Positions 25,563 to 37,979 of a stretch of DNA of 56,332 nucleotides are shown in pieces (position 1 is the stretch's first letter; every line of letters begins with the position of its first letter). Made by a program: the position numbers and the translations under genes. The DNA is taken from NCBI GenBank assembly GCA_019649035.1, contig BMAT01002420.1, forward strand, positions 120,859-177,190, written 5' to 3'. The DNA is from Elysia marginata. Taxonomy: Eukaryota; Mollusca; Gastropoda; Plakobranchidae. The notes under the pieces were generated by a model, which saw only the letters and a program-made list of their open reading frames with translations, did not search any database and was not told the DNA's origin.

Positions 25563-25740
25563 TGTTTGAAATGTGATGAATATTAGTATTTGAGCGCCTA
25601 ACAGGTTGCTGAACTGTAATAAAATACGAAATATGAGTTGAATTTGCTCTCTTGTGAATAGGCCTGCTGGGTAAATATGTAAAGTCAAGAGACTGCCTTT
25701 GGTGGTGCAGGACTCTAAAAATATTCATTTACTTATTTAA
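25563..25740 (+). mobile_element. SINE family C, copy C2 (3' half)
   Basis: Matches copy C1 from about position 470 to its 3' end ('TAGTATTTGAGCGCCTAACA', 'AGGCCTGCTGGGTAAATATG', 'GAGACTGCCTTTGGTGG'). There is one internal insertion of about 10 bp (near 25618-25628). No tRNA-like head is present. It is followed by a TTTACTTATTTA tail like that of C1. Confidence 0.72.
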
Positions 25741-28641
25741 GTAAATTTCTGTGAAAATATTCTTTAAACTAAGCCATAAAAATTTTTCATCCTGTGCAAT
25801 ACAAGACGTGGATGACTTTAAACTTGTATTCATCTTTTTTCTAAATTTTGTTTACATAAAAAAATTAAACGATTTTAAAAGCATCGTTGTATAGAGAAAG
25901 AAAGCTATCGAAACAAAGGAGGCCGAGACAACAGTGCTAGACCTTAGGATCTTAGTTTGTGATCGTCTTTCTTTACTGTAGAAGCATCGTTGTCAGTCTT
26001 TTCGAAATTGAATGATACTAAAATCGTTATTAACTATGAATGTTTCTTTTTGCGAAAGCGCGGCTGCAATTGCTTAATTGCCGGTTTTCAAAATTTATAA
26101 AACCAAAAATTACAAATGGTTTTTTAAGTCCTAAATATTTTTTTTAAATTTTCCTTGAGGAAAAAGATTTTTAAAAAAGCTTTTAGTAATGTATTGTCAA
26201 ACACTTTTGATTACATTCAAATTTAAGATGCAATGATTTATTTATTAAATGTTTGGGGAAAATTATAAAGAAACCAAATTAAAAAAGATAATTATCGATA
26301 AGCAATATAACCAAAGATATAGAACTATGAGATTGAGGACATGGAGTGTATTACTCTTTGTTAAATTGTGTCAATTAACAGAGTTACTTCCCCGTTCCCA
26401 TAAGTGTTTTGCGGAAGAGAGTTATATAGTAGAAAACAGCATTAAAATTTTAAAATGTGATTTTGTCAATATGAGTTTAAATTATCTCCAAAAGTTCTTT
26501 AAAATTATTCAATATGTTAAATTTTGTATAATCATTCTGCTAAAGTCAAGTATTATAAATAAAATACTATTTATTTTAAATAGCTTTTAATTGTTTCCCC
26601 GTTTAAATCAATACTATTATTAACGCTTCTCTTTGATTAATTGTATTAAAAATGTTTTGAAATATCATAAATATGAAAAAGAACGATAGTTGTTTTATAC
26701 GTGTTAATTCAATTCTCTCCAAATGAAAACATGTTAAAGCTTTTATAAACATTTGCATAATTCTTGTTTTAAAGTATAACATGATGGAAAAAAGAAAGTC
26801 TTATCGCAATGAAAATCTAAATAAAAGTGTAAATTTATTTGATTACCTGATACTGATATTTATAAAGGCAAAGACAAAAGCTGCATTTCGTTTTCACATG
26901 AATTGGCTGCATACTTTATTAACATCGTTAATATTGTCCAGACTGGATTACTGCAACTGACATTTGGTGGGTCTTTCTAAAAATCTAATTCATTGCCTAC
27001 AAAATACCGCATCGAGATTTATATCACAAAATAAAAAAGACCATATCTCACTAGTTCCATTTGACTTGCAATGGCTGCCTATTGAATACCGTATCAGGTT
27101 CAAAATGTACCTAAGCTGCTCCAAGTACCTTAACACCAAGAGCCCATAGAGATTCGAGAGAGCCTATTGAATTTCATTATAGTGTCATACTGCAGTTTTC
27201 AATGAAATGGTCTTCGTCAAGCTGATTTAAAATATTTTATGAGGCCGCGTCTAAAACAGTTAGCACATGTTTATTATTAGCATTCGAATTCAAGAAAGAA
27301 AACCACCCTGCAATGATTGCACTATAAAGCAGATTGTATTCCAATGACAGGTCTGCAAATTCTTCAGAATAACTTTAATTTTTTTGTATACATATCTAAA
27401 GTAAGAAGGTTGAGCCATGCGGGTATATAAAGTATCTTAATATGTATCTGTCAAATATAAATAGTACTAACTAATACGCTCATGTATATTACACTCGATC
27501 GTATTTCTGCGAGCGTTTGAATTCGTATGAGCTTCACAAAGTGTCTGATAGTCTCATTTGTTATGCAAGTTGACATTAATACCGTTATACACGTACCTGT
27601 ATTTGCTTTGACACACATATACATATGTACACAACAATGGTTTTTCTGACATGCATCTCTAAACCATCAAATCAAGAAGAATGATGCATCGAGAATGGGC
27701 CGTATTTGATTTCATATGCTCAAACCCCAGAACAAACAAAAAGCGGAATGAAGCTTTTGATAAGAAAAGACTAAATAAAACTTTGATGTTGAAGCTGCTG
27801 TTTATTTAAGATCTTCATCAAAAGCATCCCAATACATTCTTTCGTCTTTGAGCAAAAACTTGAGTTTTTTTTGTTTTTTTTTTAATCTGAAGTTGAAGCT
27901 AGACATATTATGCGGATCTAGAGACTAGAGATAAAAGTGAAATAAATCTCTTCATTCTATGAAGTGGAAAGCATACATAATGAAGATTATTACATCAGTT
28001 TTATTTTGTGTAAAAAAATTTAATGCTGGATGTTTTTCGACGAAAAATTAAAGGTATACAATCGATTATATATCTGAGTCCCGGAAACTTCATGTAAAGA
28101 GGTTCAAATGATTTTCAAAATTAAAGGATCTAGAATAAATTGCATTGGAAAACATAGCGGGGGTGGTTGTAATCATACAGATCACAGGCCGTCTTGTTTT
28201 GCGCTGTCTGCCCTCAGTCTATAAAATACGGTAAGACAGTGTCTCAATGTATCTATGGAGGGAAAGGTTGATTGGTGCTAATTGTACCTCTCTCCCCATG
28301 CACATCTACACAAATGCCAGAAAAAGTTAACAAAAATATAGATATTACGTAGTGAGAAAAAAAGTATTATTATATAGGCACTTCGAAATATTCACAGACA
28401 ACTAGTAAACAATAGTAGATGTTTAAGTAGAGGCGTGAAGCCTGGAGAAGTTCGACTTTGTTAACAAATGATTTCACTGTTTGTTCCCTATCTTCTCATA
28501 ACAGATGAAAAAGTGTATGTGTTTGTAGTTAACTTTAATTTTTTAGGTTAAACAAAGGCCATGCCCTAAAAGGAGAAGTCAGCCCCTTTCAAGCTCACTC
28601 ACCATACATCTTTATATAGTTTCATCTGAGTTATCTTTATA
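25741..28641. other. No gene seen beyond the CR1 fragment
   Basis: Very AT-rich. The 113-codon frame at 26249-26590 is Ile/Lys/Asn-rich, as expected by chance at this composition. Confidence 0.55.
26885..27150 (+). mobile_element. CR1-type LINE fragment, RT C-terminal region
   Basis: A short relic reading 'LSRLDYCN', stop, 'LVGLSKNLIHCLQNTASRFI', then 'HISLVPFDLQWLPIEYRIRFK'. It matches the block downstream of the RT palm in CR1-like LINEs: 'SRLDYCNSLL.GLP', 'LQ..QN.AAR', 'LHWLPV..RI.FK'. One in-frame TGA interrupts it (just before 26961) and the match stops at about 27149. Neither the 5' nor the 3' end of the element is visible. Confidence 0.75.
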
Positions 28642-28848
28642 AGACCGCGAACGTACTGCGCCCGGTTCGTATTCAGCCCAGCAACGGAAACAGACAAAGC
28701 AACTGCGATACTATGGGGAAAATCACCGCCAGATCATAACTGCCAGTATGATCAGTCGGTGTTTTTCTCCACTGTAGCACTGTTGCTCTAACAAATTGTT
28801 TCCGTCGCTGGGCTGGACACGGGCCGCGTGCGGTATGTTCGAGGCCTA
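28642..28848. mobile_element. Palindromic MITE-like element, copy 2
   Basis: Second copy of the palindrome at 2634-2836, with the same landmarks: 'CGAACGTACTGCGCCCGG' left, 'CAGCCCAGCAACGGA', 'CTGCCAGTATGATCAG' at the centre, 'CTGGGCTGGA' right, and 'GGTATGTTCGAGGCC' at the end. Scattered substitutions separate the copies. No target duplication could be fixed. Confidence 0.82.
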
Positions 28849-31800
28849 AATTGTGTTCTCGCATCCTGTGAGGTGTCCTGTAGTTGACTAATGGTAGACT
28901 ATCCGTTTCAGGCCAAGCGGTGACGTACAAAAGTACAAAATTGGGCGATAGTCTTGACGATTATTGGGTGTTTATTTGTCATAGATATTTTTGCACATCT
29001 GATCACATTATTCAACACTTTCTCTTCCTCTCCAAGCCCTCGCGAGACTACAGAAAAACTACTTCGTAAACACAAGTATAATTTTAGTCATTGGTTTAAC
29101 ATACTTTTCTTTTAATTTCATGGTGACCCGGTTGGTTAATATTGTTATTAAAACAGACAGGTGGGTAAAATCTATATGGATGCGTGAACGGAGTAAACAA
29201 AATTACGTTTTCTTTTTTTTACATGTTAGTTAGTCGGTTAATTTTGCTAGATTCTCCTCTCAACTGAGCCGCGAGGAGGCACATTCTCTCTTCTTAGCCC
29301 CTACAGGGCTGACCAAGCGTTACCTTTCATCAAAAGTTTACGTGGTATCTCGTTTAGATTAAGACATTAGCTATTAGCTTGCACCGGTTTCGTTCTTTTG
29401 ACTTTAGTCAATTTCTTTTGCAAGCATACACTTTAGCTACAGAGATAGATCGACACGAGGTTTAGCAGAATGATTGATTGATGTAAAAAAGATAAAGAAG
29501 GGATATTAGGGGCATATATCTAGGGGTAGATATCTATGTATAATTAAAAACTCTAGCTTCGTAAATTTTTATCTCACACATATTTTGTTACTGGTACATA
29601 CCCAACTCCAAAGCCTCTGCATATTAATATACATTCTCTGGTCAAACTAAATAATACTGGGTGTTACTGTTTCTGCCAAAATCCTATATCGTTTATGAGT
29701 GAAAAGCAAATATGCTGTTAAAAGGAGCATCCCCTTACTACTAATAGAGCTAAGGCTGAACTTTGCGAGCTGTAGATTCCCAGAAACTACACAATGAAAA
29801 AATATGAAACTTTGCAAGTACACTTTAAAATGAACCGTAACGTTGCGGTATTGTATTTTCATTAGAATCAAATAAATAAAAAGTAAACCCCTTTTTAAAT
29901 TAAATTCAATCCTTTTCGGTCGACCATCATCTGCTGCTGCCGACATGGTATTTTGACTTCAGGAGCAAAAGCGTACATAAAAATAAGTGCGTATAGATCT
30001 ATCGGACTTTAGACAAGCGTCAAAACCAAAACAGTTCTATACTGAAACAGAAATTGCCAACAGATCTTTTGTAAAGAGTAAACTTGAGGAATCTCAAGGT
30101 AAACATAACAATAGTTTGAACATGGCAATCAAAATTTAGTTTTGGGGAAAAGAGGATTTATTAGATAATCGTGAATTTTATAGGTCTCGAATTGAGCCTG
30201 CCAGCCTCAAATAACATGTTAAAAGATGAGTTTCCTGCTTCACTGATAACGCATTTCATCGCTCAACTTTCATGCAGCAAAGCTGGTAAGGTCAACAGAA
30301 TATTTTAGTCGTGTTTTATATTTAGAAGCAGGCTATGCATTTTAGCTTTCTAAAAGGTTTAAAATGTTACTTCATGCTGTGTGCTCCTAAAACCAATGTT
30401 CAATTTTGTTAGGAAATTAAAAAAAACTGCGCTGTCGCAGGTTTTCTTCTAATAAAAATCAAAGGTTAATCCAAATAAATAAGTACATGTTGCTTGCACA
30501 ATCATTTTTCTGAAGAAAAAAAAAGATTTTCAATAGGATAATCTTTACAGCAGAAAGAATACGGTTAATTTAAAACTTGACAATTCAAAGAAGCTTGCTT
30601 CTCCAGTTTCAAAACTATAAATCACCCACGAAATTAGAGTCTTGAAAACTTTTAAAAGAAGCCCTTGATATAGCTTTACGTTCACATAGAAAAAATCCAA
30701 CGGTTTACAAGAGATCAATGAGGACCAAGTTACAGGCTTGTCATTAACAGCAGAAGGAAGAATTTTATCGCTTAAGATAAGCCTAAGACTGAATGTTGTA
30801 AGATAAAATATAATGGTATTAGAATTATCCTCCTCACAATTCATTCCTATGTTTAGATGAAATAGGTTAACCACTAAATCTTTCATAACTATTCAGTTTC
30901 TAACAAAATGTACGAAGATGTAAGTTATGTTGTTAGGCTTATTACGTAGGAATAACCGTCCAAATGGGCTGAGGATCTTCGTTTTTTTTTTTATGTAAGG
31001 CAAAATTATCATGGCAGAGAGACAGAAATTCAGAGACAGAGAGATAGCGAAAAAAAAGGGGGGGGGGGGCTACCCCTTTTCGTTTAATACACTCCTCGCA
31101 TTAATGTTCGCACACATGACTTAAAATGTTGGCAAAACCACTAGGGGTAGTATAAGTGTCTAAGCAGGACGCCACCAGACAAATTTCAAAGCTAGATTTT
31201 ATAAGTGGAAAGAAAGTGTAGCTAGATGTTTTGAGTCTAAGTGAGATGGACTCACAGCTTAGGCCTGTACAGTTGCCAGCATCACATAACTATTTAAAAG
31301 TCAAAAGTCATAAAACAAAGACAGTCATTGGACATAGCACTGCCATTCCATTGTTATGAATTTAATTTACGCGCAGCCGTCCAGGACACATTAAGAGTGA
31401 ATTTATAATTTGTCACGATCATTGGAAGGACTCGACTCACATCACACTCACCCACCGGCGTTTGTGATAGGAACCGATCGTTTAGTCTAGCACGTCTCTT
31501 CCCTAGCAACCCAGCTCTCCCTATCTTGTACCTAGATATCGAGAAGTTGAGTAGGGATGCCTCTGCTGAGCGTTCCAGGCTAAGTTCTATCCGCAAACAG
31601 TTCCAGAGAGAGGAGTATTGGCGTAGCGAATCGAACTCGTTTCGCTGATCAAACATGTTACGCCTAATTACATCTAGAAGCCACTGTGTCGAAATGTTTA
31701 AATTAGGCTGAGCAAACAAATTAAAGAGAACTTTCTGTTTAAAAAAACTTGTTAGCTGTTATGTTAATAGAATGCGTATTGAATTTTGGTTAATGGGCAA

Positions 31801-32600
31801 TCAGTCGGGTCTACTTTGCAGCATTCCAGAGGTATACATCTCAAGTATTTAAAAAGAAGTTGTAGTGCCCTCTAATCTTATGAAATAAATTCTTTTTCTC
31901 TTAACTTCAGCACGAAAAGCGAGTTAACATAAACTTTCTTGTTGACATTATAGAACGTCGACCTTTGCACAAAGATTTAAAATTTGGACACATTCCTACC
32001 TAAAGCCACGTTTTTTGTGGTAAGTATAATTAATTTTAATCATGTTAATTCAGTGATCGTTTTGTTGAATTTAATCACATTCTTCAGATTAATCCTCGAT
32101 CTTTTTCCTGTGAGAGGTATCGGGTTTTATTGACTCTCATTCCTCTTTTTTTTTCGAAATTCTAGCCAAGAATAGTCACTATTAATAGCTTTTGAAAAAT
32201 GTTGCCCTCAAATTTATGTTTCTCTAAATTTCATGCTATACTGCATGTTGTGAATTGAAAGTTACTGTAAAAAATACCCGTCACATGTCAACCTCTTGTT
32301 CATAAGAAAGGATGGTAATTTTGGTTGTAGTAGTAGTACATGTATATCAGTAGGTTTTGTTTGTTCATCGCAGAAGCTAAGGGGTAAAGTATTGGATTTT
32401 AAATATACGGCACAAAAAACAGCCAGAGACAAGACTCGAACACGAACGCGGAAAACCGTCGAGCTATCACTGTTTAAGGTATTTAAAAATACTTTTTCAA
32501 TACCGGATGTGTTAGATAAAGGTTAAGCTTAATTAAAAACTTTTGCATCGATTTTGTAAGCCATGAGCACACAATCTTGTCGGACAGCACAAAAGCTTGA
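28849..32600. other. No gene seen
   Basis: AT-rich. Includes a GA/poly(G) run (about 31016-31070) and the unassigned minus-strand frame at 31354-31719. Confidence 0.5.
31354..31719 (-). other. Unassigned 121-codon open frame, minus strand
   Basis: A GC-richer segment than its surroundings, open on the minus strand from an ATG-type start at 31719 to a stop at 31354, rich in Arg, Leu and Ser. I recognise no domain, signal or repeat. There is no convincing acceptor or donor pair, although GTGAGT occurs inside it on the minus strand (near 31450). It may be a chance frame in an unidentified repeat or a single exon. Confidence 0.15.
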
Positions 32601-32601
32601 A

Positions 32602-32710
32602 CATCGTAATAATTATCATCATCATCATCATAATCATCATCATCATCATAATCATCATCATCATTATCATTATAATTACCATCATCATAATCATCGTCAT
32701 CATCATAATC

Positions 32711-32768
<58 letters not shown>

Positions 32769-32790
32769 ACATCATCATCATCATCATCAT
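32602..32790. repeat. (ATC)n microsatellite, 189 bp
   Basis: Imperfect ATC array with ATA and TAATC interruptions in its left half and cleaner repeats on the right. Its reverse complement has the same motif as the array at 42824. The frames are low-complexity artefacts. Confidence 0.95.
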
Positions 32791-35700
32791 AAACACCATG
32801 GTTGTTTTTTGTTGTTGCTGTCATTACTATAATAGTGTATGAAATACTGTATTATCATGTTATCATTAGTATCATTAAAACTTTTCTTCGATTTTTTAAA
32901 ATCTGGTATCATATTTTTTCCTCTTTTCCTCCTTTTTATCATTTTATCAATTTCTCTAGGCGTACCCTATATAGTTTTAGATTCCCCGGTTTAACAAAAG
33001 GCATGTAATAAAATCGATTTTTTTTCCAAAATCAAATTTGAGCTTAATCTACCTTCGCCTAATTTTTAATTACTTACTACATGTCTGCCATCGGCAAAGT
33101 TTGAAATTCTAAAAGAAAAGCAGAAAATTGCCTTAATCAACACAAATGCACGGACCCGGTCCAGCATGGAGAGAATACTTATATACTTTCTAAGTTTCTT
33201 AACATAACGTAACTCCGTGCGGACGTATATCCAATGTATTGGCTATAAACTTGCCAATGTAAATGTACTGCCTGAAATTTACGTCTTAAATGGGAATGAA
33301 CAATACTGTATCTCTTTTGGTAGTATGTCAGAGTGAATAGAAACGATAGATATTTTTTCAAACCATTCACAAGATTATAGCGGATGTTGCTTTCATCATG
33401 TAAGAAAGAAGTTAAATTCATTTTCACGCCAACTAATTAAATAGTGGCACAAACATTTTTTGGCATGGCTTGTGCGTACATGACAGATAATGATACTACA
33501 CCCACTAAAACTATTGTTGCTATATTGCTGTTCCTGGTGCTGAAACTTTTACCACTATTTCTTCTACCTTTACAACTGCAATAACACCACCTACCACTAA
33601 CAATCACTAAAACTTCAGTGCCACTTTTCGTGCCGCTGCTGCAGTTACTACATTTTTTTCTATTCATCTAATTACTATCTCTACCCTTAACCTTATCCTA
33701 ACCAGTCTTTTGTCTTCTTTGTATTTACAATTGCTTAATTGCAAACGAAGTCTTTCAGGTCTGCCACTTATAAACATGGCTTGGTAATCATTTCAACACT
33801 CTGATAAATCAGAACGGCATTTACCAATATTTAAAAATTGTTCTAAAGCATTCATCTCATGAACAAATCTGATGTTTTTACGAAGTCATTAATTTCCTTC
33901 ATTATCTTATTTAATTCATGAATCCACTTAGTACACGCGTTTTGCCTTTAGGTAACTTTTCACCCATACTTTGTGCTGTACTCTCGTTGGATAAAAACTG
34001 CGTAATTTAACATTATTATGCTAAATTTTCAATTTGGGACCATTTTTTTTAAAGTGAAATAAATAGACCTCTTGCTTTTATAGCTCACAGTTTCCAGACA
34101 ATCAAACCTAAAAGAGTAAAACTTGGCAACTAAAGGGAAAAAACGTAGATCTTACCACTAATACCCACAAAATTGCTATGTAACTTAGAAATAAAAAAAA
34201 ATCTAATTACTTTTTACTTTTCGTTGTCTTGCCTAAGATAACTGACTTCGAAGCGTTTTAACCGACCTGTGACATTGAACTTTCTCAAGACGTTTCCTGT
34301 GAGACTTTTACAGTTTCAAGGTGCTTGGTCACAACAAACCTGCAGGCCTACTTACTAGATAATGAATGCTTTGCCATTTCCCTCAGTCTTAAGATGTCAG
34401 AAACGCCTTCTTGGCGCCTGAATTGTCCCTGACGTCTGTCTCTTCAGCGAAAGTTTGAAACAATAAGCATTAGCAGAAAAGTTCATTTAGCACAATGAAG
34501 CTTTTTCAACTACATGAGTTTTTTTTTGTTTTTGCTTCATTTATTTCAGTCGTAAAACTAATTACTTGATTTATAGGTCCTGCAGTGTTAATAAAAAATA
34601 ATGAAGACGAAATATTTATAAATTGATATTCTTTTGCGACGGATACATGTTCATGGCAGGAGTTGTTTACCCATTTAGGAGTTAAGGATAATGCGAACTT
34701 TCTTCAGGCGTCTCTATGCACCAAAAGCCTTTAATTTGACATTCTGCTTGAAAAAACTGAAATTGAAAAAAAAAACTGGATTGAATAAACTTTTCGTGAG
34801 TAGCGTGTCAGATACTGCCGCTTTTTTTACTTTCTGTAGGAAAAGTACTCTAAAGGGCAGAATGTAACATTAAACAGAAAACTGCCACTGCATGTATTTC
34901 TGGGTGAGATCATTGTATCATTAATTGCTACAACGAAAAGATTCGTTCAAATTCCTTTTAAAACCTGTTTGCTTTCCTTTACCGAAAAAAACGCCAAAGC
35001 TTATGTGCAAATTTTATCAGTATATTTGAATTAACTTTTTCATCTATTAAATGATAGAAAAAAATGCCTTACGCTCATCCTAAAACAAAGTTATTTAAAA
35101 GGTCTGTGTTCCAGTGTTCGCTACATCATTTCATAACTTGAAACGCAACAGGACATTCTTTGATGCTCTATTTCTATCATTTTCAATGTATTGACATCAA
35201 TGCTATTACCTGTAGACGGGTTGACTTTCAGCTGCAACTTAGTATTAGTCTTCCCGTTCTTTTTTTTTTCTCTTCTGAGCCTGTGCTTTAGAAAACTTCT
35301 GTTTTGGCCCTAAAACACCTGTTCTTTTTTTTCTCCTCTGTACCTGTGCTTTAGAGAACTTCTGTTTTGGGGACTCTGCTGTCATTCATTCTCTTCACAT
35401 GTTTTAACCACATGAACCCTCTCCGCTGCACAGATCATGACTGGCATACTTTGTATCGTATAGATCTATTAAGTTTTGTATGAAGGCGAGAAAATGTTAC
35501 TCGACGTTTTCTTTTTTTTGTTGTTGTTTTAACCGCTTGTTTATACGGAAACTTAAGTTTATAGAGTAACCCTTACAATTTTGATAATCTGGTTACGAAT
35601 ATCTGTTCGTTGCATTTCACAAAAGACGTAAAAATATGTCTATAAAAAATAATCTGTAAAGCAAAGTTTTTGTTAAAGTTTTGCTAAAAGTATAATAATT

Positions 35701-35795
35701 CGTGTCTCTTTTTCTGTAAAAAATCCTAGCGTTAAGGGCACAATTTTTTTTTCAATTAATGGTAACACTTTGCTTCATCTGAACAAATCCGACAA
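32791..35795. other. No gene seen beyond a short duplication
   Basis: AT-rich. Contains the 63-bp duplication at 35258-35375. The minus-strand frame at 33437-33667 comes from ACT-rich low-complexity DNA. Confidence 0.55.
35258..35375. repeat. Two-copy ~63-bp tandem repeat
   Basis: 'CCTGTGCTTTAGAAAACTTC' (35280) recurs as 'CCTGTGCTTTAGAGAACTTC' (35343). Both are preceded by 'GTTCTTTTTTTTTCTC'-like tracts and followed by 'TGTTTTGG'. Confidence 0.8.
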
Positions 35796-35803
35796 ACCAT
35801 GAT

Positions 35804-36228
35804 TAAGCCTGGGCATGATCTGAATAAATTGTTCAATTATTCGGATTTACTTTGATGAGTCGCTTTTCCGAACAAAACCCTTCACTAACCGATTCAATGA
35901 ACCGTTTTAGGATCCTTAAAAGAGTCGCTTACAAGAAGAATCATTTGAAGAGAGTCGTTTCCTTGAGTTTATCTAAATTAACATCGAAATGCGGAAAAAT
36001 TTGCAAAGCGTAAAAACAACTCTAAATTTTACAGTTTGAGAACCATCAACCCACTCCCAGCGGTTTTTTTCCTCCTATTTTTCTTTTTGGTTCGAGAAAA
36101 TCACGCTAAATTCTGAATCTTAATACTAATTTGCATGAAGCGATTCAATTATTCGGTTATTTGGATTTTCAAAAATGGGTGCACCCACTTATCCGAACAT
36201 TTTAAAACCGATTCAGTGCCCGGCACTA
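35804..36228. mobile_element. hAT-like nonautonomous DNA transposon
   Basis: A 425-bp element flanked by a perfect 8-bp duplication, ACCATGAT (35796-35803 and 36229-36236). Ends are 'TAAGCCTGGGCATGATCTGA' on the left and, in reverse, 'TAGTGCCGGGCACTGAATCG' on the right. These are imperfect inverted repeats sharing the 'CCTGGGCA/CCGGGCA' core, and 'TAGTG' fits the hAT terminal pattern. 8-bp duplications are the hAT hallmark. The interior repeats 'AATTATTCGG' near both ends and has no transposase. Confidence 0.75.
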
Positions 36229-36236
36229 ACCATGAT

Positions 36237-37979
36237 AAACAAAACAGCGTCACTTTTCTTGATAATGCCAAGGCCTTTTACCATTAATTGGTCTTTAAAG
36301 TGTTTTAAGCTCTTTTTAAAATTATTGTGATAATGAACATTAAAGAAAGAACAAAACCCTAAAGATGGCTTTAAAGGTTTCCTTTAATCTCCCCTTTTCC
36401 CTTCCTATTTTTTCTAGTTCTTTCAGTTGTTACAAAATAAATGTTTCTCTAGCTTTTCAGTCCCTCGTTACTCCTAACAATTACATCCACCCCCCTTTTC
36501 TCACGTACAGACGTCAACATCCACTTAGATTGTTATTTTTTGTCTCGAATTTTATGGACCCTGTCTTTGGAAAGTTTCTTTTTTCGTTCACCAAAAAATT
36601 TTTTTTTCAGCTTCGAATCACTCCACATCAATTCACTAACACTCGTCAAAATCTGTCTTATTTTCTCTATTCTTCTTCCGACCATTTTTATCTTTAAAAA
36701 AATGTATCCCTTAAAGCCCGTTATTTTTACATTATTAACAATGAGGAGATAAGTGCAAAGCCTTTGAAATTCAGTCTTCCAAATCCAAGGCTTGAAAACT
36801 GAACTGTTTTGCCAAGCTAAATTAATGTTGTGGTTAATTCATTAAGGTTGGCAGAAATCAAAGAACTTGGCCATGGGCCGTTCCAGTTTATAACCATTGT
36901 ACCAAAAGTTTAATGCGCTTTATCCACTTTCTCTCTTCATTAGAATCAGCTGGTTCTTGTACTCATGCCTGTAAGACTTGATACCCTTTAGGAAAGATTA
37001 TTTTGGTTGTCTAGTTTGGCGCAAAGATGATTAAAAACTTGAAATTTAATGTGTTCTCGCTTTCCCTACGATGTGAATCGCTTTTTTTATTAAACAATGC
37101 TGAGCCTAAATGCACTTTTAAGAAGAGTGGTCATTGATATTCTCAGTTCGAACAAGTGTTAGTTTTCGAGAGGTGAGAAGGTGCCATGAACTCAATGGCT
37201 CCAGATTTGATGAAGCGAAAACGCTTTATACAATTCGAATAAAAGCGCCTCTGCTGTTTAACAAAGTTTAGTCTTCTGCATATGCCTAGAACCGTATTTT
37301 TTGTATTAGTTATAAAAGTGATACTACAAGTGGAGAAGTTTTTTTTTAAAACACGAGCATTCGATTTTATTCAACAAAAAAAAGAATAGCTCAAAAAGAG
37401 CATGACTAAAGAAAAAACACACATTTGTTCCTTTTTATATTTTTTCCATCCACAGTTGAAATGAATTAAGAGCATTAAAGGGATTCTAAAAAAATAATAA
37501 ATCTTTTCGCACAGAAAAAACCTAAATGAAATTTTTTTTATCTCTAATTTCCAAATTTACAAGGAAGTCATTTTTAGTTATCCCGGGATTTTTATAATTT
37601 CTGTTCCTCATAGTTGCCTGTTTTTTCTAAACTTTGCAAACGCATTGCACATTAACCTCACCTAGGGTAACAAACAGGTAAAAATTAGGCCTCCGAAGCA
37701 TTTATTTGTCAAAATCACGTGTAATATAATAGAAAATACTGTATTTACTCGATTTAACAGACGAGGCTGTCCCAAAAGTTCGTCCAGTTTATACCATGTC
37801 TTCTTCAACCCAATAAAGATAGGACTAAATTTAGCTTTTTCCCATGGTAAAAGCTTGTTTCATGTTGAAAAATGATTAAAGAGATACTATGAATAATTTT
37901 ATCCGTATCGTATAACACGCTTTTGTGTAGTTCTTGGTTTTGTAGAAAGAAGACGTGTTTTCTAGGCTTTAAAAAGTGG
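36237..37979. other. No gene seen
   Basis: AT-rich. T-rich frames at 36365-36752 are compositional. A short 'GGCTGTCCCAAAAGTTCGTC' (37765-37784) resembles a mariner end, but no partner end or transposase was found. Confidence 0.5.

Noticed and set aside
28673-28930. 85-codon minus-strand frame
   Set aside because: Lies across the palindromic MITE-like element and reflects its structure, not a gene.
32483-32842. Poly-Asp, poly-His, poly-Ile and poly-Met frames
   Set aside because: Translations of the (ATC)n microsatellite.
36365-36752. Two overlapping T-rich frames
   Set aside because: Composition-driven (Phe, Leu, Ser) with no recognisable motif.
37765-37784. Mariner-like terminal sequence
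   Set aside because: Only a ~20-bp resemblance, with no matching inverted end or transposase remnant nearby.
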